The notes under the pieces are model-generated. The model was not told the origin of the DNA. It was given only the letters and a program-made list of their open reading frames with translations, and searched no databases. Both the position numbers and the translations under genes were made by a program. This document shows positions 1 through 6,773 of a stretch of DNA of 8,868 bases, one piece after another; positions within the stretch are counted from its first letter, which is position 1, and every line of letters begins with the position of its first letter. Origin of the DNA: Planctomycetota bacterium (lineage in GTDB: Bacteria > Planctomycetota > Phycisphaerae > UBA1845 > CAIVHJ01); contig JACZTW010000158.1 of the NCBI GenBank assembly GCA_022573485.1, forward strand, positions 1 through 8,868, in the 5' to 3' direction.

Positions 1-56
1 ACGCCATACACGTTTTATCCGTCAACTATGATGTACCCACACCACTTCACATCTAT

Positions 57-62
57 AAGGAG
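57..62 (+). promoter_or_regulatory. Ribosome binding site of the lipoprotein leader
   Basis: AAGGAG lies 6 bases before the ATG at 69, an almost ideal Shine-Dalgarno sequence. It decides the start at 69 rather than the internal ATG at 126, even though the hydrophobic part of the signal peptide begins at the internal one. No convincing promoter is visible in the 56 bases upstream. Confidence 0.75.
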
Positions 63-68
63 ATAACA

Positions 69-485
69 ATGATTTTTAGCAAACTTTCGACAAGTTTCTT
101 AATCTCGATCCATCGGGGAACCCTGATGTTTCTCGCAGTCGCCGTTGCTGTGATGCTTAGTATCGGCTGTAGTTCTTCAGACAAATCCGCACAGATCGAA
201 CCCACACCGATAGCGTTGCAAAACGAACAGCCCCATGTCAGCGGCGATTGGGTCGCCTTGAAGAAGCATCGAGCATAATAAGTGAAAACCCGAACCGATG
301 ACCGTTGACAAATGTGCGAGTTTCCTCGAATCGGGGCAAGTTGGCGAGGTGGTTTGGAACACCGATGCTTACCCGTCTGGCTATTCGTCGCCGATTGTTG
401 TCACGGTCAACGATGTTCGACAAGCCATCTTTCTCACCGGAAACCAACTCGTCTCGCTCTCTCCAAAAGACGGTCATGTGAATTG
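69..485 (+). pseudogene. Remnant of a lipoprotein with PQQ-like beta-propeller repeats
   Basis: The first frame (69-278) encodes 69 residues: a basic start, a hydrophobic stretch and a lipobox LSIGC with Cys34, then a Ser/Thr/Pro/Gln-rich linker ending at a stop shortly after GDW. A second frame (open from 286, first ATG at 298) then carries a recognisable propeller blade: EVVWNTDAYPSGYSSPIVV, followed by a strand with VRQAIFLTG and a turn LSPKDG. This pattern is typical of secreted PQQ/BamB-like propeller proteins, which usually exceed 400 residues. Here only one blade survives, in a frame different from the leader, so there has been a frameshift and probably an internal deletion. Homology ends at about 481-486, where a glycosyltransferase starts in a third frame. 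The onward open frame to 927 is only the GC-rich shadow of that gene. The leader may still make a short lipopeptide. The remnant call is fairly sure; the exact family is inferred. Confidence 0.6.
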
Positions 486-487
486 CC

Positions 488-1579
488 ATGCTGGCGCCGG
501 TGAGTTGGCCGGTGCCGCCCGAAAGTTACGGGCCCTGGGAGCAAGTCTGCGCAAATATCTGCGAGGAGCTGGTCCGCCTGGGACACAAAGTCACGCTCTT
601 CGCGGCGGCGGGCTCGCACACTTCCGCGCGCCTGGTGGCCACCGTGCCGCATCCGTTCAGCCTCTGGCCGGAGGAGGAACTGCGGCGAACGCAGCAGTTC
701 GATCCCGAAACCGGTCTGCTCGTCGGCCCGCCCGACTTCCGCGTGCTCGAACAGAACCACATCGCCACTTGCATGGAGTGGGTCCGCGACGGCGACTTCG
801 ACATTGTACACTCGCACCTGCACGTCCACGCGCTGGTCTTCAGCCGGCTGATCGACTGCCCGCTGGTCAGCACGCTGCACGGCTCGGCCTGGGTGCGCGG
901 CATGCACGGCGTGCTCGACCGCTATAAGGACATGCCCTTCGTGTCCATTTCCAACGCCGAGCGCCGCTTCAAGCCTGACCTGAACTACGTGGCCACGGTT
1001 TACAACGGCATCGACCTCAGCCTGTACGAGTTCTGCGCCGACAAGGACGACTATCTGTTGTTCAGCGGCCGATTCGCGCCGGAGAAGGGCGCCGCCGACG
1101 CTGTGCAGATCGCCCTGCGCGCCGGGATGCCGCTCAAGTTGGCCGGCATGATCGAGCCGGTCTACCAAGACTACTACGACGACCAAATCAAGCCGCACCT
1201 CGACGGCCGAAACGTCGAGTACGTCGGCCTGCTCACGCAGAAGGAACTCGCCCCGCTGTACCAGAAAGCCCGGGCGGTGTTGTGCCCGATCCACTGGGCT
1301 GAGCCGTTCGGCCTGGTCGGCGTGGAGGCGTTGGCCTGCGGCACGCCGGTGCTCGCCGCCCCCAAGGGCGCGCTGCCGGAGATCGTCGAGCACGGCAGAA
1401 CCGGATTCCTCTTCGACAGCATCGACCAAGCCGTAGAGCAGATCCCCCGCATCGCCGACATCGACCCCGCCGACTGCCGCCGCCGCGTCGAACAGCACTT
1501 CAGCGCCCCCGCCATGACCGCCGGCTACGTGAGCGTCTACGAGAAGCTGACGCAAACAGCGGCAGGCGGCAAGCCGTAA
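488..1579 (+). CDS. Glycosyltransferase family 4 (GT-B fold)
   Basis: This is a 363-residue retaining glycosyltransferase, expected to move a sugar from a nucleotide donor to a cell-envelope, glycolipid or small-molecule acceptor at the cytoplasmic side of the membrane. The N-terminal acceptor domain shows APVSWPVPPESYGPWEQV (residues 3-20), HSHLHVHA (108-115) and STLHGS (128-133). The linker has VYNGID (171-176). The C-terminal donor domain opens with LFSGRFAPEKG (191-201). It carries the family's E-x7-E pair at Glu272 and Glu280 within AEPFGLVGVEALACGTPV, then GALPEIV and GRTGFLF. Length is near the family norm but slightly short at the front. Relatives commonly begin MRIAMLAPVSW, and here the same frame reads ATG-TGA-ATT-GCC-ATG from 476. 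The first usable ATG is therefore 488, which has no ribosome binding site and loses four residues of the first beta strand. The gene is much more GC-rich than the remnant before it. The acceptor cannot be told. It may be poorly expressed or inactive because of its start. Confidence 0.9.
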   Translation: MLAPVSWPVPPESYGPWEQVCANICEELVRLGHKVTLFAAAGSHTSARLVATVPHPFSLWPEEELRRTQQFDPETGLLVGPPDFRVLEQNHIATCMEWVRDGDFDIVHSHLHVHALVFSRLIDCPLVSTLHGSAWVRGMHGVLDRYKDMPFVSISNAERRFKPDLNYVATVYNGIDLSLYEFCADKDDYLLFSGRFAPEKGAADAVQIALRAGMPLKLAGMIEPVYQDYYDDQIKPHLDGRNVEYVGLLTQKELAPLYQKARAVLCPIHWAEPFGLVGVEALACGTPVLAAPKGALPEIVEHGRTGFLFDSIDQAVEQIPRIADIDPADCRRRVEQHFSAPAMTAGYVSVYEKLTQTAAGGKP

Positions 1580-1649
1580 CCCGCGCGCGCTGCCCTTCAA
1601 CGGCAACACAAGGGTAATCCCGCACGACGATTGCGGATCGCGGATTTCG

Positions 1650-1691
1650 GGTTAATTAGGGACAGTCACCGGTTAATTAGGGACAGTCACC
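1650..1691 (+). repeat. 21-bp perfect tandem duplication at the tip of the palindromic element
   Basis: GGTTAATTAGGGACAGTCAC-C occurs at 1650-1670 and again, without a gap, at 1671-1691. The second copy forms the left arm of the palindromic element, so its left tip has been duplicated. The other copy of the element near 7056 has only one such tip. Confidence 0.9.
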
Positions 1692-1727
1692 AGTTGTCGT
1701 CCATTTAATTGGTCACTGTCCCTAATT
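1674..1727. repeat. Palindromic REP-like element, copy A
   Basis: The left arm AATTAGGGACAGTCACC (1675-1691) pairs with GGTCACTGTCCCTAATT (1711-1727) with one mismatch over 17 bases, around a 19-base loop. Bases 1674-1710 are identical to 7056-7092. The element lies between the convergent ends of the glycosyltransferase and the ATPase gene, so its RNA hairpin could help end transcription from either side, although there is no U-run. Size, palindromic form and dispersal resemble REP/MITE elements moved by Y1 (RAYT-type) transposases. No such transposase is present in the window, so that link is inferred. Confidence 0.8.
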
Positions 1728-1760
1728 GTTCCTAATTGTTCCCTAATTGTTCTAATTGTT
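1721..1760 (-). repeat. Four tandem copies of a ~10-bp unit overlapping the ATPase 3' end
   Basis: CCTAATTGTT is repeated at 1721-1730 and 1731-1740. It then appears as CCCTAATTGTT (1741-1751) and CTAATTGTT (1752-1760). The unit is the right tip of palindromic copy A. On the minus strand it is translated as the ATPase tail EQLEQLGNN and provides its TAG stop at 1734-1732. Confidence 0.9.
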
Positions 1761-2514
1761 CGGAAGTAGACGCCGATGCCCTCAGGTGCGCTCGGAACAG
1801 CTTGAGTATCTCCGATCGTGGCTCTCGAAAAAGGTTTGTCAGATCGCCGGATTCTTCGATGCGTCCCTGATTGAGAACCACGGCCGAGCGGCACAGCACT
1901 GTTGCTTCCAGCGGGTCATGAGTCACCAGAAGGATCGTGAAGCTTCCCTTCTCAGCAAGTTCTGAGATCTCATTCAGAAGCATCATCTTAGTGACCAGGT
2001 CGAGGCCTGCGAACGGCTCGTCAAGAAACAGGAAGGCAGGTGCCGGCGCTATCGCCCGTGCCAGGGCAACCCGCTGCTGCTGGCCTCCAGACAGTGTGCC
2101 CGGTACGCGATCTGCTAGAGATTCAATTCCGCAGAGGACGAGCGCTTCCTTGGCTCGCGCCCGGGCCTCTCTCCTCGAAATCCCACTCCCCGAAAGAGCA
2201 AGCAGCACATTCTGGATCACGGAAAGGTTCGGCCACAACGCCAGGTCTTGGAATACCATCGCCACGCCCCGGCGATGAGGCGGCAACACTATTTTATTGG
2301 GCTCAGAAATCACAGTGCCGTTCAATAGCACCTCACCCGTGGACGGCATTTCCAAGCCAGCCAGGAGACGCAGGATCGTTGATTTTCCGCAGCCCGAAGG
2401 GCCAAGAAGGGCCGTATGGTGCCCAGTGGGCACTACAAACGAGAGTTCGCTGACCGCGGCAGTCCCATTGTAGAACTTTGATACAGAGCAGAACCGAAAG
2501 CCGTGGTCGTTCAT
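1732..2514 (-). CDS. ABC importer ATPase, probable Fe(III)-type (FbpC-like)
   Basis: This 260-residue nucleotide-binding subunit hydrolyses ATP to drive the adjacent permease at the inner face of the membrane. All catalytic elements are present: Walker A GPSGCGKST (38-46), Q-loop VFQD (Gln89), signature LSGGQQQ (141-147), Walker B FLFLDEP (161-167), D-loop AGLD (169-172) and switch His199 in VTHD. The ATG at 2514 is chosen because it overlaps the permease stop as ATGA, giving translational coupling. An open frame runs further upstream but only inside the permease gene. The protein lacks the long C-terminal regulatory domain of many FbpC/MalK-type ATPases (about 350 residues), as ThiQ-like short forms do. 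The last nine residues (EQLEQLGNN) come from the 10-bp tandem repeats of the neighbouring palindromic element, so the native end was probably replaced. Function as an ABC ATPase is certain; the substrate rests on the partner genes. Confidence 0.93.
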   Translation of the reverse strand: MNDHGFRFCSVSKFYNGTAAVSELSFVVPTGHHTALLGPSGCGKSTILRLLAGLEMPSTGEVLLNGTVISEPNKIVLPPHRRGVAMVFQDLALWPNLSVIQNVLLALSGSGISRREARARAKEALVLCGIESLADRVPGTLSGGQQQRVALARAIAPAPAFLFLDEPFAGLDLVTKMMLLNEISELAEKGSFTILLVTHDPLEATVLCRSAVVLNQGRIEESGDLTNLFREPRSEILKLFRAHLRASASTSEQLEQLGNN

Positions 2515-4067
2515 GATGCCTTGCGCCTTCTGGGTAAAGTCCATATCACTGTCAAGAGCCCAGCGGCTGCGATGACATAGACGAGGCACAACGATGCGAC
2601 CAAGGACTCCGGCGCATTGGCCATCACGGTGAAAATGGCAAGCGGAAGCGAGGCCTCTCCCGGTGGATGAAGAAGGAGAACGGTGCCCACGTCGGCGGTT
2701 GCAAGCAGCGCCACCAACAACATCGCCGTCGCCCCAGCCGGAAGCATAAGCGGAAGCGCAACCCGGCGAAGATATCTCCCCAACGTAACGCCATGAATGC
2801 TCCCAGCCAGGGCCCAGGAAGCCGAAGTAGAACCCCAGGCGCGCAGGGCGAGAACGACCGCCACGGGAAAGAATCGCAAGCCCAACGCCAAGCTCACCGT
2901 CAAGCGACTCCTAAGAACGGGATCCGTCCAGGCGGGAGCGTCCGCGGCGATCTCCACGATTCCCAACGCGCCAAACATCGGGGGCAACGAGAACAGCGCT
3001 AAGGATACTCCGATGCACACCCGCCGGAGACGATCGTTTCGTCCTACGCAGAAAGCCAGAAGCAGGCCCAGCGACGCCGACGTTGCGCCCGCTCCGACAG
3101 CGTAGATGACCGTGTTGCCGCCCGTGCGAACAAGTTCTGAGAGGGCCCGAGAAAACTCTCCGCCGTTGACCACCGGCCAGGTCAATCCCGCGATCGGCAT
3201 GATGACGCCGACCACGACGAAAACCGCCAAAGCCGCGCTCGTAATGACTGCTATCATTGCATGTTCCAGGCGAACGACCCTCCGTATTTGCCGTGCCATC
3301 ATCTCGCTGGCAATTCGCGGAGCGGCGAAGTACGCCAGCGGTGCCGCAAACACCAGAACCAGTGCCGTCAATATGGCACACTGTTGTCCGGCCAGCGTGA
3401 AGTCGTAGAGAGCCGAAAAGCTGGTGAGGATCTCGGACGCCGCCGTGCGCAATCCGAGAATCTGGCCCGGGCCCGGGTCGGACAACATGAAGACCGCACC
3501 GAGCCCGGCGGCAAGGAGCGCCGGTGTTGCCGCGTGGCGCGATGCGCACAGGACCACCGACCTTTCTCCTCCCGAGAGACGGGCGGCATCCACTTGGGAT
3601 CCAGACAACGCGCCGCTGGCCGCATACGAGGTCAGAAGTACGAGAGGAACCGCCCCAACGGTAAATACAAGCAGGCATCCGCTGAAACCAGAAACCGCAT
3701 GAGTAGCATCGGGGCCAAGACGAACGGCCAAGGACGAGAAGCCAATGGCCCACAGGAACGACGGCACCAGCAAGGGCAGAGTCGCAAGCGCAAGAAGAAC
3801 TCTCCGTCCTGGAAACTCGTAAAGGGCTGTCAACACGCCGGCGGGCAACCCCAATGTGAACGACAGCGCCGCCACGAGCAACGCCATGAGCAAACTGTTT
3901 TGAATGGCGCTACCAAAGGCGCCGCTGAGGGAACCCGTGACGGAGCCCAGCGACGTAGCAACGCGCCACAAGAGGGGAACGGCAGGAAGCGCTGCGCCGA
4001 TGAGCAGCGCCCCAACGCCGACGGCCCGCCATTTCCCCGGGCGCTCAAGCAAATGACAGGAAATCAT
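2511..4067 (-). CDS. ABC importer permease, fused two-domain type (FbpB/ThiP-like)
   Basis: This 518-residue inner-membrane protein forms the translocation path of the importer. It has two related halves, so one chain can replace the usual permease dimer. Hydrophobic segments lie around residues 15-35, 57-82, 88-113, 128-152, 180-197, 228-249, 269-297, 317-341, 349-372, 390-410, 440-462 and 488-510, about twelve in all. Cytoplasmic EAA-type loops that would dock the ATPase are seen at about 158-182 (VDAARLSGG and after) and 418-443 (ALAGSIHGVTLGRYLRRVALP). Length and layout match FbpB, AfuB and ThiP permeases. The ATG at 4067 overlaps the stop of the binding-protein gene as ATGA, and its own TGA (2513-2511) overlaps the ATPase start in the same way. 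The start is therefore firm and equal expression of the three subunits is likely. Iron is the likeliest substrate; thiamine, spermidine or phosphonate relatives cannot be excluded. Confidence 0.9.
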   Translation of the reverse strand: MISCHLLERPGKWRAVGVGALLIGAALPAVPLLWRVATSLGSVTGSLSGAFGSAIQNSLLMALLVAALSFTLGLPAGVLTALYEFPGRRVLLALATLPLLVPSFLWAIGFSSLAVRLGPDATHAVSGFSGCLLVFTVGAVPLVLLTSYAASGALSGSQVDAARLSGGERSVVLCASRHAATPALLAAGLGAVFMLSDPGPGQILGLRTAASEILTSFSALYDFTLAGQQCAILTALVLVFAAPLAYFAAPRIASEMMARQIRRVVRLEHAMIAVITSAALAVFVVVGVIMPIAGLTWPVVNGGEFSRALSELVRTGGNTVIYAVGAGATSASLGLLLAFCVGRNDRLRRVCIGVSLALFSLPPMFGALGIVEIAADAPAWTDPVLRSRLTVSLALGLRFFPVAVVLALRAWGSTSASWALAGSIHGVTLGRYLRRVALPLMLPAGATAMLLVALLATADVGTVLLLHPPGEASLPLAIFTVMANAPESLVASLCLVYVIAAAGLLTVIWTLPRRRKAS

Positions 4068-5107
4068 TGGCTGTTCCGATCAACCCAATCCTTCAGGTAT
4101 CCCTTGGAGAGCGTCTCGAGCAGAACCGCCAAGGCGGCATAATCCACCGACATGGCTTGCAGGCTCGCGACCGAGACTGCCCCATCAGGAACCGCTACCC
4201 CAGGCCGCAGAGGCATTTGCGCGGCTTCGCTTTCGGCCAGCGCACGCTCCGTTTCGGGTTCAAGTAGGTAGTCGATGAAACGCCGCCCGGTTTCAGGGTT
4301 GGGTCCGCGGGCGATGAGCACCGCGCAGTTTGGGATGATCAGGGTGCCCATACCCTGTTGATCGGGATAAACGATGCCCACTGACTTGCCTTCAAGTCGC
4401 GCGACGTTCGCATCGTCGGTGTCGGTAATGCCGATCGCGAACTCGCCGCCGGCGACTCGCCGGCGGACCTCGCCGTTCGATGATAGGATCGTACCACCGT
4501 TTGCCGCGAAACCTTCGAAGAACTCCTTGGCTCTACTCTCGCCGAGCACGGCAAACAGGGCTGCGGCGTGCATCGAGGTCGTTCCGAAGAGCGGGTTGGC
4601 GATACACGCCTTACCTTCGAAGCGCTTATCGAGCAAATCCATGATGGACTCGGGTTCTTCGCCGTTGGCTACCAAGTTCCGGTTATAGATCAAAACGCGG
4701 GCTCGAGCGGAAAAACCCGTCCAGTACCCGTCTGGATCAGAACAGCGTTGCGGCAGTCCCTTGGCCTGTGGTGAACGATATGGTGTCGAAACGCCTTTCG
4801 CCTTAAGGATCGCGGCACGGACAGGGTCGCCGCTCCAGAAGACGTCGGCTCGAGGCCGTTTCTTTTCGGCAATAAGCCGGTTGAGCAATCCTGTACTCTT
4901 GGTCTCTTCCGTGTCCGGGACCAGGCGGACCCTAATGCCCGTTTCTCGCTCGAACCGCTGGGCGATGGGGCGGGCGAAAACGTCATCGACTGAGGTGTAG
5001 ACAACTACCTCCCTCGGAGTGGTTTTGAGCTCTTCGCGCTTGCAGCCACTCAGCGCCACGCAAAGCAGGCACACCACACAGAAGGGGCGATGCTTCCAGA
5101 GCACCAT
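4064..5107 (-). CDS. ABC importer substrate-binding lipoprotein, FbpA/FutA-like with a TDTDDA motif
   Basis: This 347-residue lipoprotein would capture the solute outside the inner membrane and pass it to the permease. The signal peptide is short and basic (MVLWKHRPF), then hydrophobic, with lipobox ALSGC; Cys22 would carry the lipid. The mature part follows the iron-binding-protein pattern: VVVYTSVDD (34-42), DTEETKSTGLLNRLIAEKK (65-83), ADVFW (87-91), GFSARARVLIYN (131-142), NPLFGTTS (171-178) and GEFAIGITDTDDA (221-233). Classical FbpA has an Asn-Asn-Tyr-Tyr ligand block after this GE motif. By-eye alignment here puts Asp231-Asp232 at the tyrosine pair, so the ligand or its binding mode may differ. 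An in-frame GTG at 5122 has no ribosome binding site; ATG 5107 has AGAGG in front and gives a better signal peptide. The gene overlaps the permease by ATGA. Binding-protein role is confident, Fe(III) moderately so. Confidence 0.88.
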   Translation of the reverse strand: MVLWKHRPFCVVCLLCVALSGCKREELKTTPREVVVYTSVDDVFARPIAQRFERETGIRVRLVPDTEETKSTGLLNRLIAEKKRPRADVFWSGDPVRAAILKAKGVSTPYRSPQAKGLPQRCSDPDGYWTGFSARARVLIYNRNLVANGEEPESIMDLLDKRFEGKACIANPLFGTTSMHAAALFAVLGESRAKEFFEGFAANGGTILSSNGEVRRRVAGGEFAIGITDTDDANVARLEGKSVGIVYPDQQGMGTLIIPNCAVLIARGPNPETGRRFIDYLLEPETERALAESEAAQMPLRPGVAVPDGAVSVASLQAMSVDYAALAVLLETLSKGYLKDWVDRNSQ

Positions 5108-5255
5108 TGAGCCTCTACTCACACCACAAGGTCAGTTGCAGACCCCAGAATCCAATAAACGTTGCGTTGTCGGGGATATACCGTTTTCTTCCCTGCGCTT
5201 TCGCCAGATAAAATACGCCAAAACCGTATGCTGTTGGCTCTTGGCCGACGCCCGA
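5108..5255 (-). other. Leader region between the two-domain protein gene and the importer operon
   Basis: These 148 bases separate two minus-strand genes. They include AGAGG (5116-5112), 4 bases before the ATG at 5107, a slightly tight but usable ribosome binding site. The centre is AT-richer than the genes and could hold an importer promoter or metal-responsive operator. I found no clear -35/-10 pair, Fur-like inverted repeat, or terminator hairpin with a U-run. It therefore remains open whether the upstream gene is co-transcribed with the importer. Confidence 0.4.
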
Positions 5256-6755
5256 TCAATGTGGCGCAAACTGCAAGAGCAACAGCCCGGAGACCGAGTG
5301 ATGCCAATACAGTTCGTCGTCGAGCACGGCGATGGCACAAGGGTTATCCTTGCTTGGATCGATGACGGCGTCGTCACCGTTGCCGGTATTCAGCCTCCGG
5401 GAGATTTCCAGGGTCCAGCCATGCCCGTCATGTAGACCCTTTCCGCGAACATCCGCAACGCTCCCACTTGGTTCGCGCGACTCGAAGGCGCTGATGACGT
5501 CACCGACATACTCGGATGGCTTGGGCTTCACGCTGTAGGAAGCAGTCCCTTCGTCCATCGGGCGTGCGATGTACACGCTGCCGTGGCCTCCCATCTGGTA
5601 TTCGTGTGCGCCCCCTCCCGGCGTTTGACCGATGATGTGCCGTTTATCGTCCACCCACCCTCCAAGGTTGCTTCGTCCAGCTTTCCAATGCCACACGTCC
5701 GCCACAAAGGAACGATCTGTCGCGAGCATGTCAATCCCGAAATCGCCGGTCATGGGAAACTCCAGGGCAAATTGGTCGTCGGGTCTCGTGGGACGGTCGT
5801 ATTCCTTTGTTTGCGAGTTCCACACGTAAGGATCACGCATGACGCTCGGTGTGGCGTCAGGCCATTGCGCCAAAACATAAAGCATCTCGTCGCCGTGAAG
5901 GGCCCGCAGGACCACTTGCCTCGGGTTGCCTCCGCCAAACGCCTCTCGCACAACAACCGTGAGCGGCTTGGCCCTGCCCCACACTTTGTCAATCCGCCCA
6001 TCAATCGTGGGCGGCGTAGACGTATAGGCGGCCTCCCAAACGAGCGCTGGCTGATCCAGCATAAACGGACCGGCCGGCACTGCATCGGTCTTGCGGCTCC
6101 CCGTCACTGACGCGCTTTCTCGCACCGCGACATCATCAAAGGAAGTGACAGCGTCCGCTTTGGTCCAAAAACCGATCATTCCGGCGTTTGTGAACGTGTT
6201 GTCTCTGGCTTCGAGCAGTTTCTCGCCGTCGAGATAGCAAGTGATTTGATCGCCAACCATTGTGGCACGGACTGTGTACCACTTTCCGGCTCGGGACTTG
6301 ACTTTGGCGGAATCGAGCTGTTTGCGCTGCCCGTTGACGACCTTGTACACGCGATAGTTGGCTTCCAGTGGATTGAAACGGCAGATGTAGTAATTGTTCT
6401 CGTCCTTGCACCGCCAGATTGGTCCGCCGCCCTGATCCTCCTCGCCGCCGACGGGCTTGACTTTGACGGTCAGATCGAGGTCTTTGAATGAAGTCCGCTC
6501 AGCGATAGCCAAGTTGAAGGTCCCATTGTAATTCTCAGTCCGGGCCAGAGCCATGACATTGGGCTTCGACGGCGCAGTCGAGTCCGTTACGACGTGCCAT
6601 GTAGCCAGCGCTTTGGTCGGATTTGTCTGGCGGATGCTCCAACCCTTGGGAACTTCCTCCGCCTTGTCGCGATCAAAGGTGAACGTCTCCGCGTTCACGA
6701 TGGTGCTCGCTGCCAGCGCCAAGACGACTGCTGGAATGAACGGTTTCGCCCTCAT
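5256..6755 (-). CDS. Secreted protein: DUF1080-like lectin/LamG domain plus ethylbenzene-dehydrogenase-type haem-binding domain
   Basis: This is a 499-residue exported protein. Residues 1-22 form a signal peptide with likely cleavage VNA-ETF. Residues about 23-213 resemble the concanavalin-like DUF1080/LamG fold: GWSIRQTNP, ENYNGTFNLAI, GPIWRCKDENNYYICRF, GKWYTVRATMVGDQITCYLDG and GMIGFWTKADAVTSFDDVAV. Residues about 238-499 resemble the EB_dh haem-binding domain: PPTIDGRIDKVWGRA, LYVLAQWPDATPSVMRDP, DDQFALEFPM, DVWHWKAGRS, HDGHGWTLEISRRLNTG, and a final AIAVLDDELYWHHSVSG. There is no CXXCH, so any haem would be bound non-covalently; in EbdC-type proteins Met and Lys serve as axial ligands, and Met306 and Lys358 are candidates here. 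ATG 6755 is chosen over the upstream ATG at 6800 because AAGGA sits 8 bases ahead of it and the signal peptide starts there. The role is unknown: electron transfer, haem or sugar binding are possible. The importer lies 148 bases downstream. Confidence 0.8.
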   Translation of the reverse strand: MRAKPFIPAVVLALAASTIVNAETFTFDRDKAEEVPKGWSIRQTNPTKALATWHVVTDSTAPSKPNVMALARTENYNGTFNLAIAERTSFKDLDLTVKVKPVGGEEDQGGGPIWRCKDENNYYICRFNPLEANYRVYKVVNGQRKQLDSAKVKSRAGKWYTVRATMVGDQITCYLDGEKLLEARDNTFTNAGMIGFWTKADAVTSFDDVAVRESASVTGSRKTDAVPAGPFMLDQPALVWEAAYTSTPPTIDGRIDKVWGRAKPLTVVVREAFGGGNPRQVVLRALHGDEMLYVLAQWPDATPSVMRDPYVWNSQTKEYDRPTRPDDQFALEFPMTGDFGIDMLATDRSFVADVWHWKAGRSNLGGWVDDKRHIIGQTPGGGAHEYQMGGHGSVYIARPMDEGTASYSVKPKPSEYVGDVISAFESREPSGSVADVRGKGLHDGHGWTLEISRRLNTGNGDDAVIDPSKDNPCAIAVLDDELYWHHSVSGLLLLQFAPH

Positions 6756-6763
6756 AGCACAAG

Positions 6764-6768
6764 TCCTT
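6764..6768 (-). promoter_or_regulatory. Ribosome binding site of the two-domain secreted protein
   Basis: On the minus strand AAGGA lies 8 bases before the ATG at 6755. It favours this start over the in-frame ATG at 6800, whose extra 15 residues would precede the signal peptide. Confidence 0.65.
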
Positions 6769-6773
6769 ATTCT

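Noticed and set aside
476..490. TGA at codon 2 of the glycosyltransferase read through or recoded (selenocysteine or alternative code)
   Set aside because: There is no hairpin evidence for recoding, relatives have Arg there by recollection, and all other genes in the window follow the standard code. Mutation or junction is simpler.
298..927. Single 209-residue protein joining the propeller blade to downstream sequence
   Set aside because: After about codon 62 the sequence turns into Ala/Gly/Arg-rich shadow of the glycosyltransferase in the wrong frame, so this is a run-on and not a fusion protein.
434..1609. Long minus-strand open frame (391 codons) opposite the glycosyltransferase
   Set aside because: It is rich in Val, Arg, Ala and His with no motif, as expected from the antisense of a GC-rich gene. 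The plus strand has clear catalytic motifs.
1721..1760. CRISPR array or iteron origin at the short tandem repeats
   Set aside because: Units are about 10 bp with no spacers, and they are explained as tips of the palindromic element.
3261..4142. Plus-strand 293-codon open frame opposite the permease
   Set aside because: Arg/Gln/Gly-rich antisense composition without motifs; the minus strand has clear membrane segments and coupled starts.
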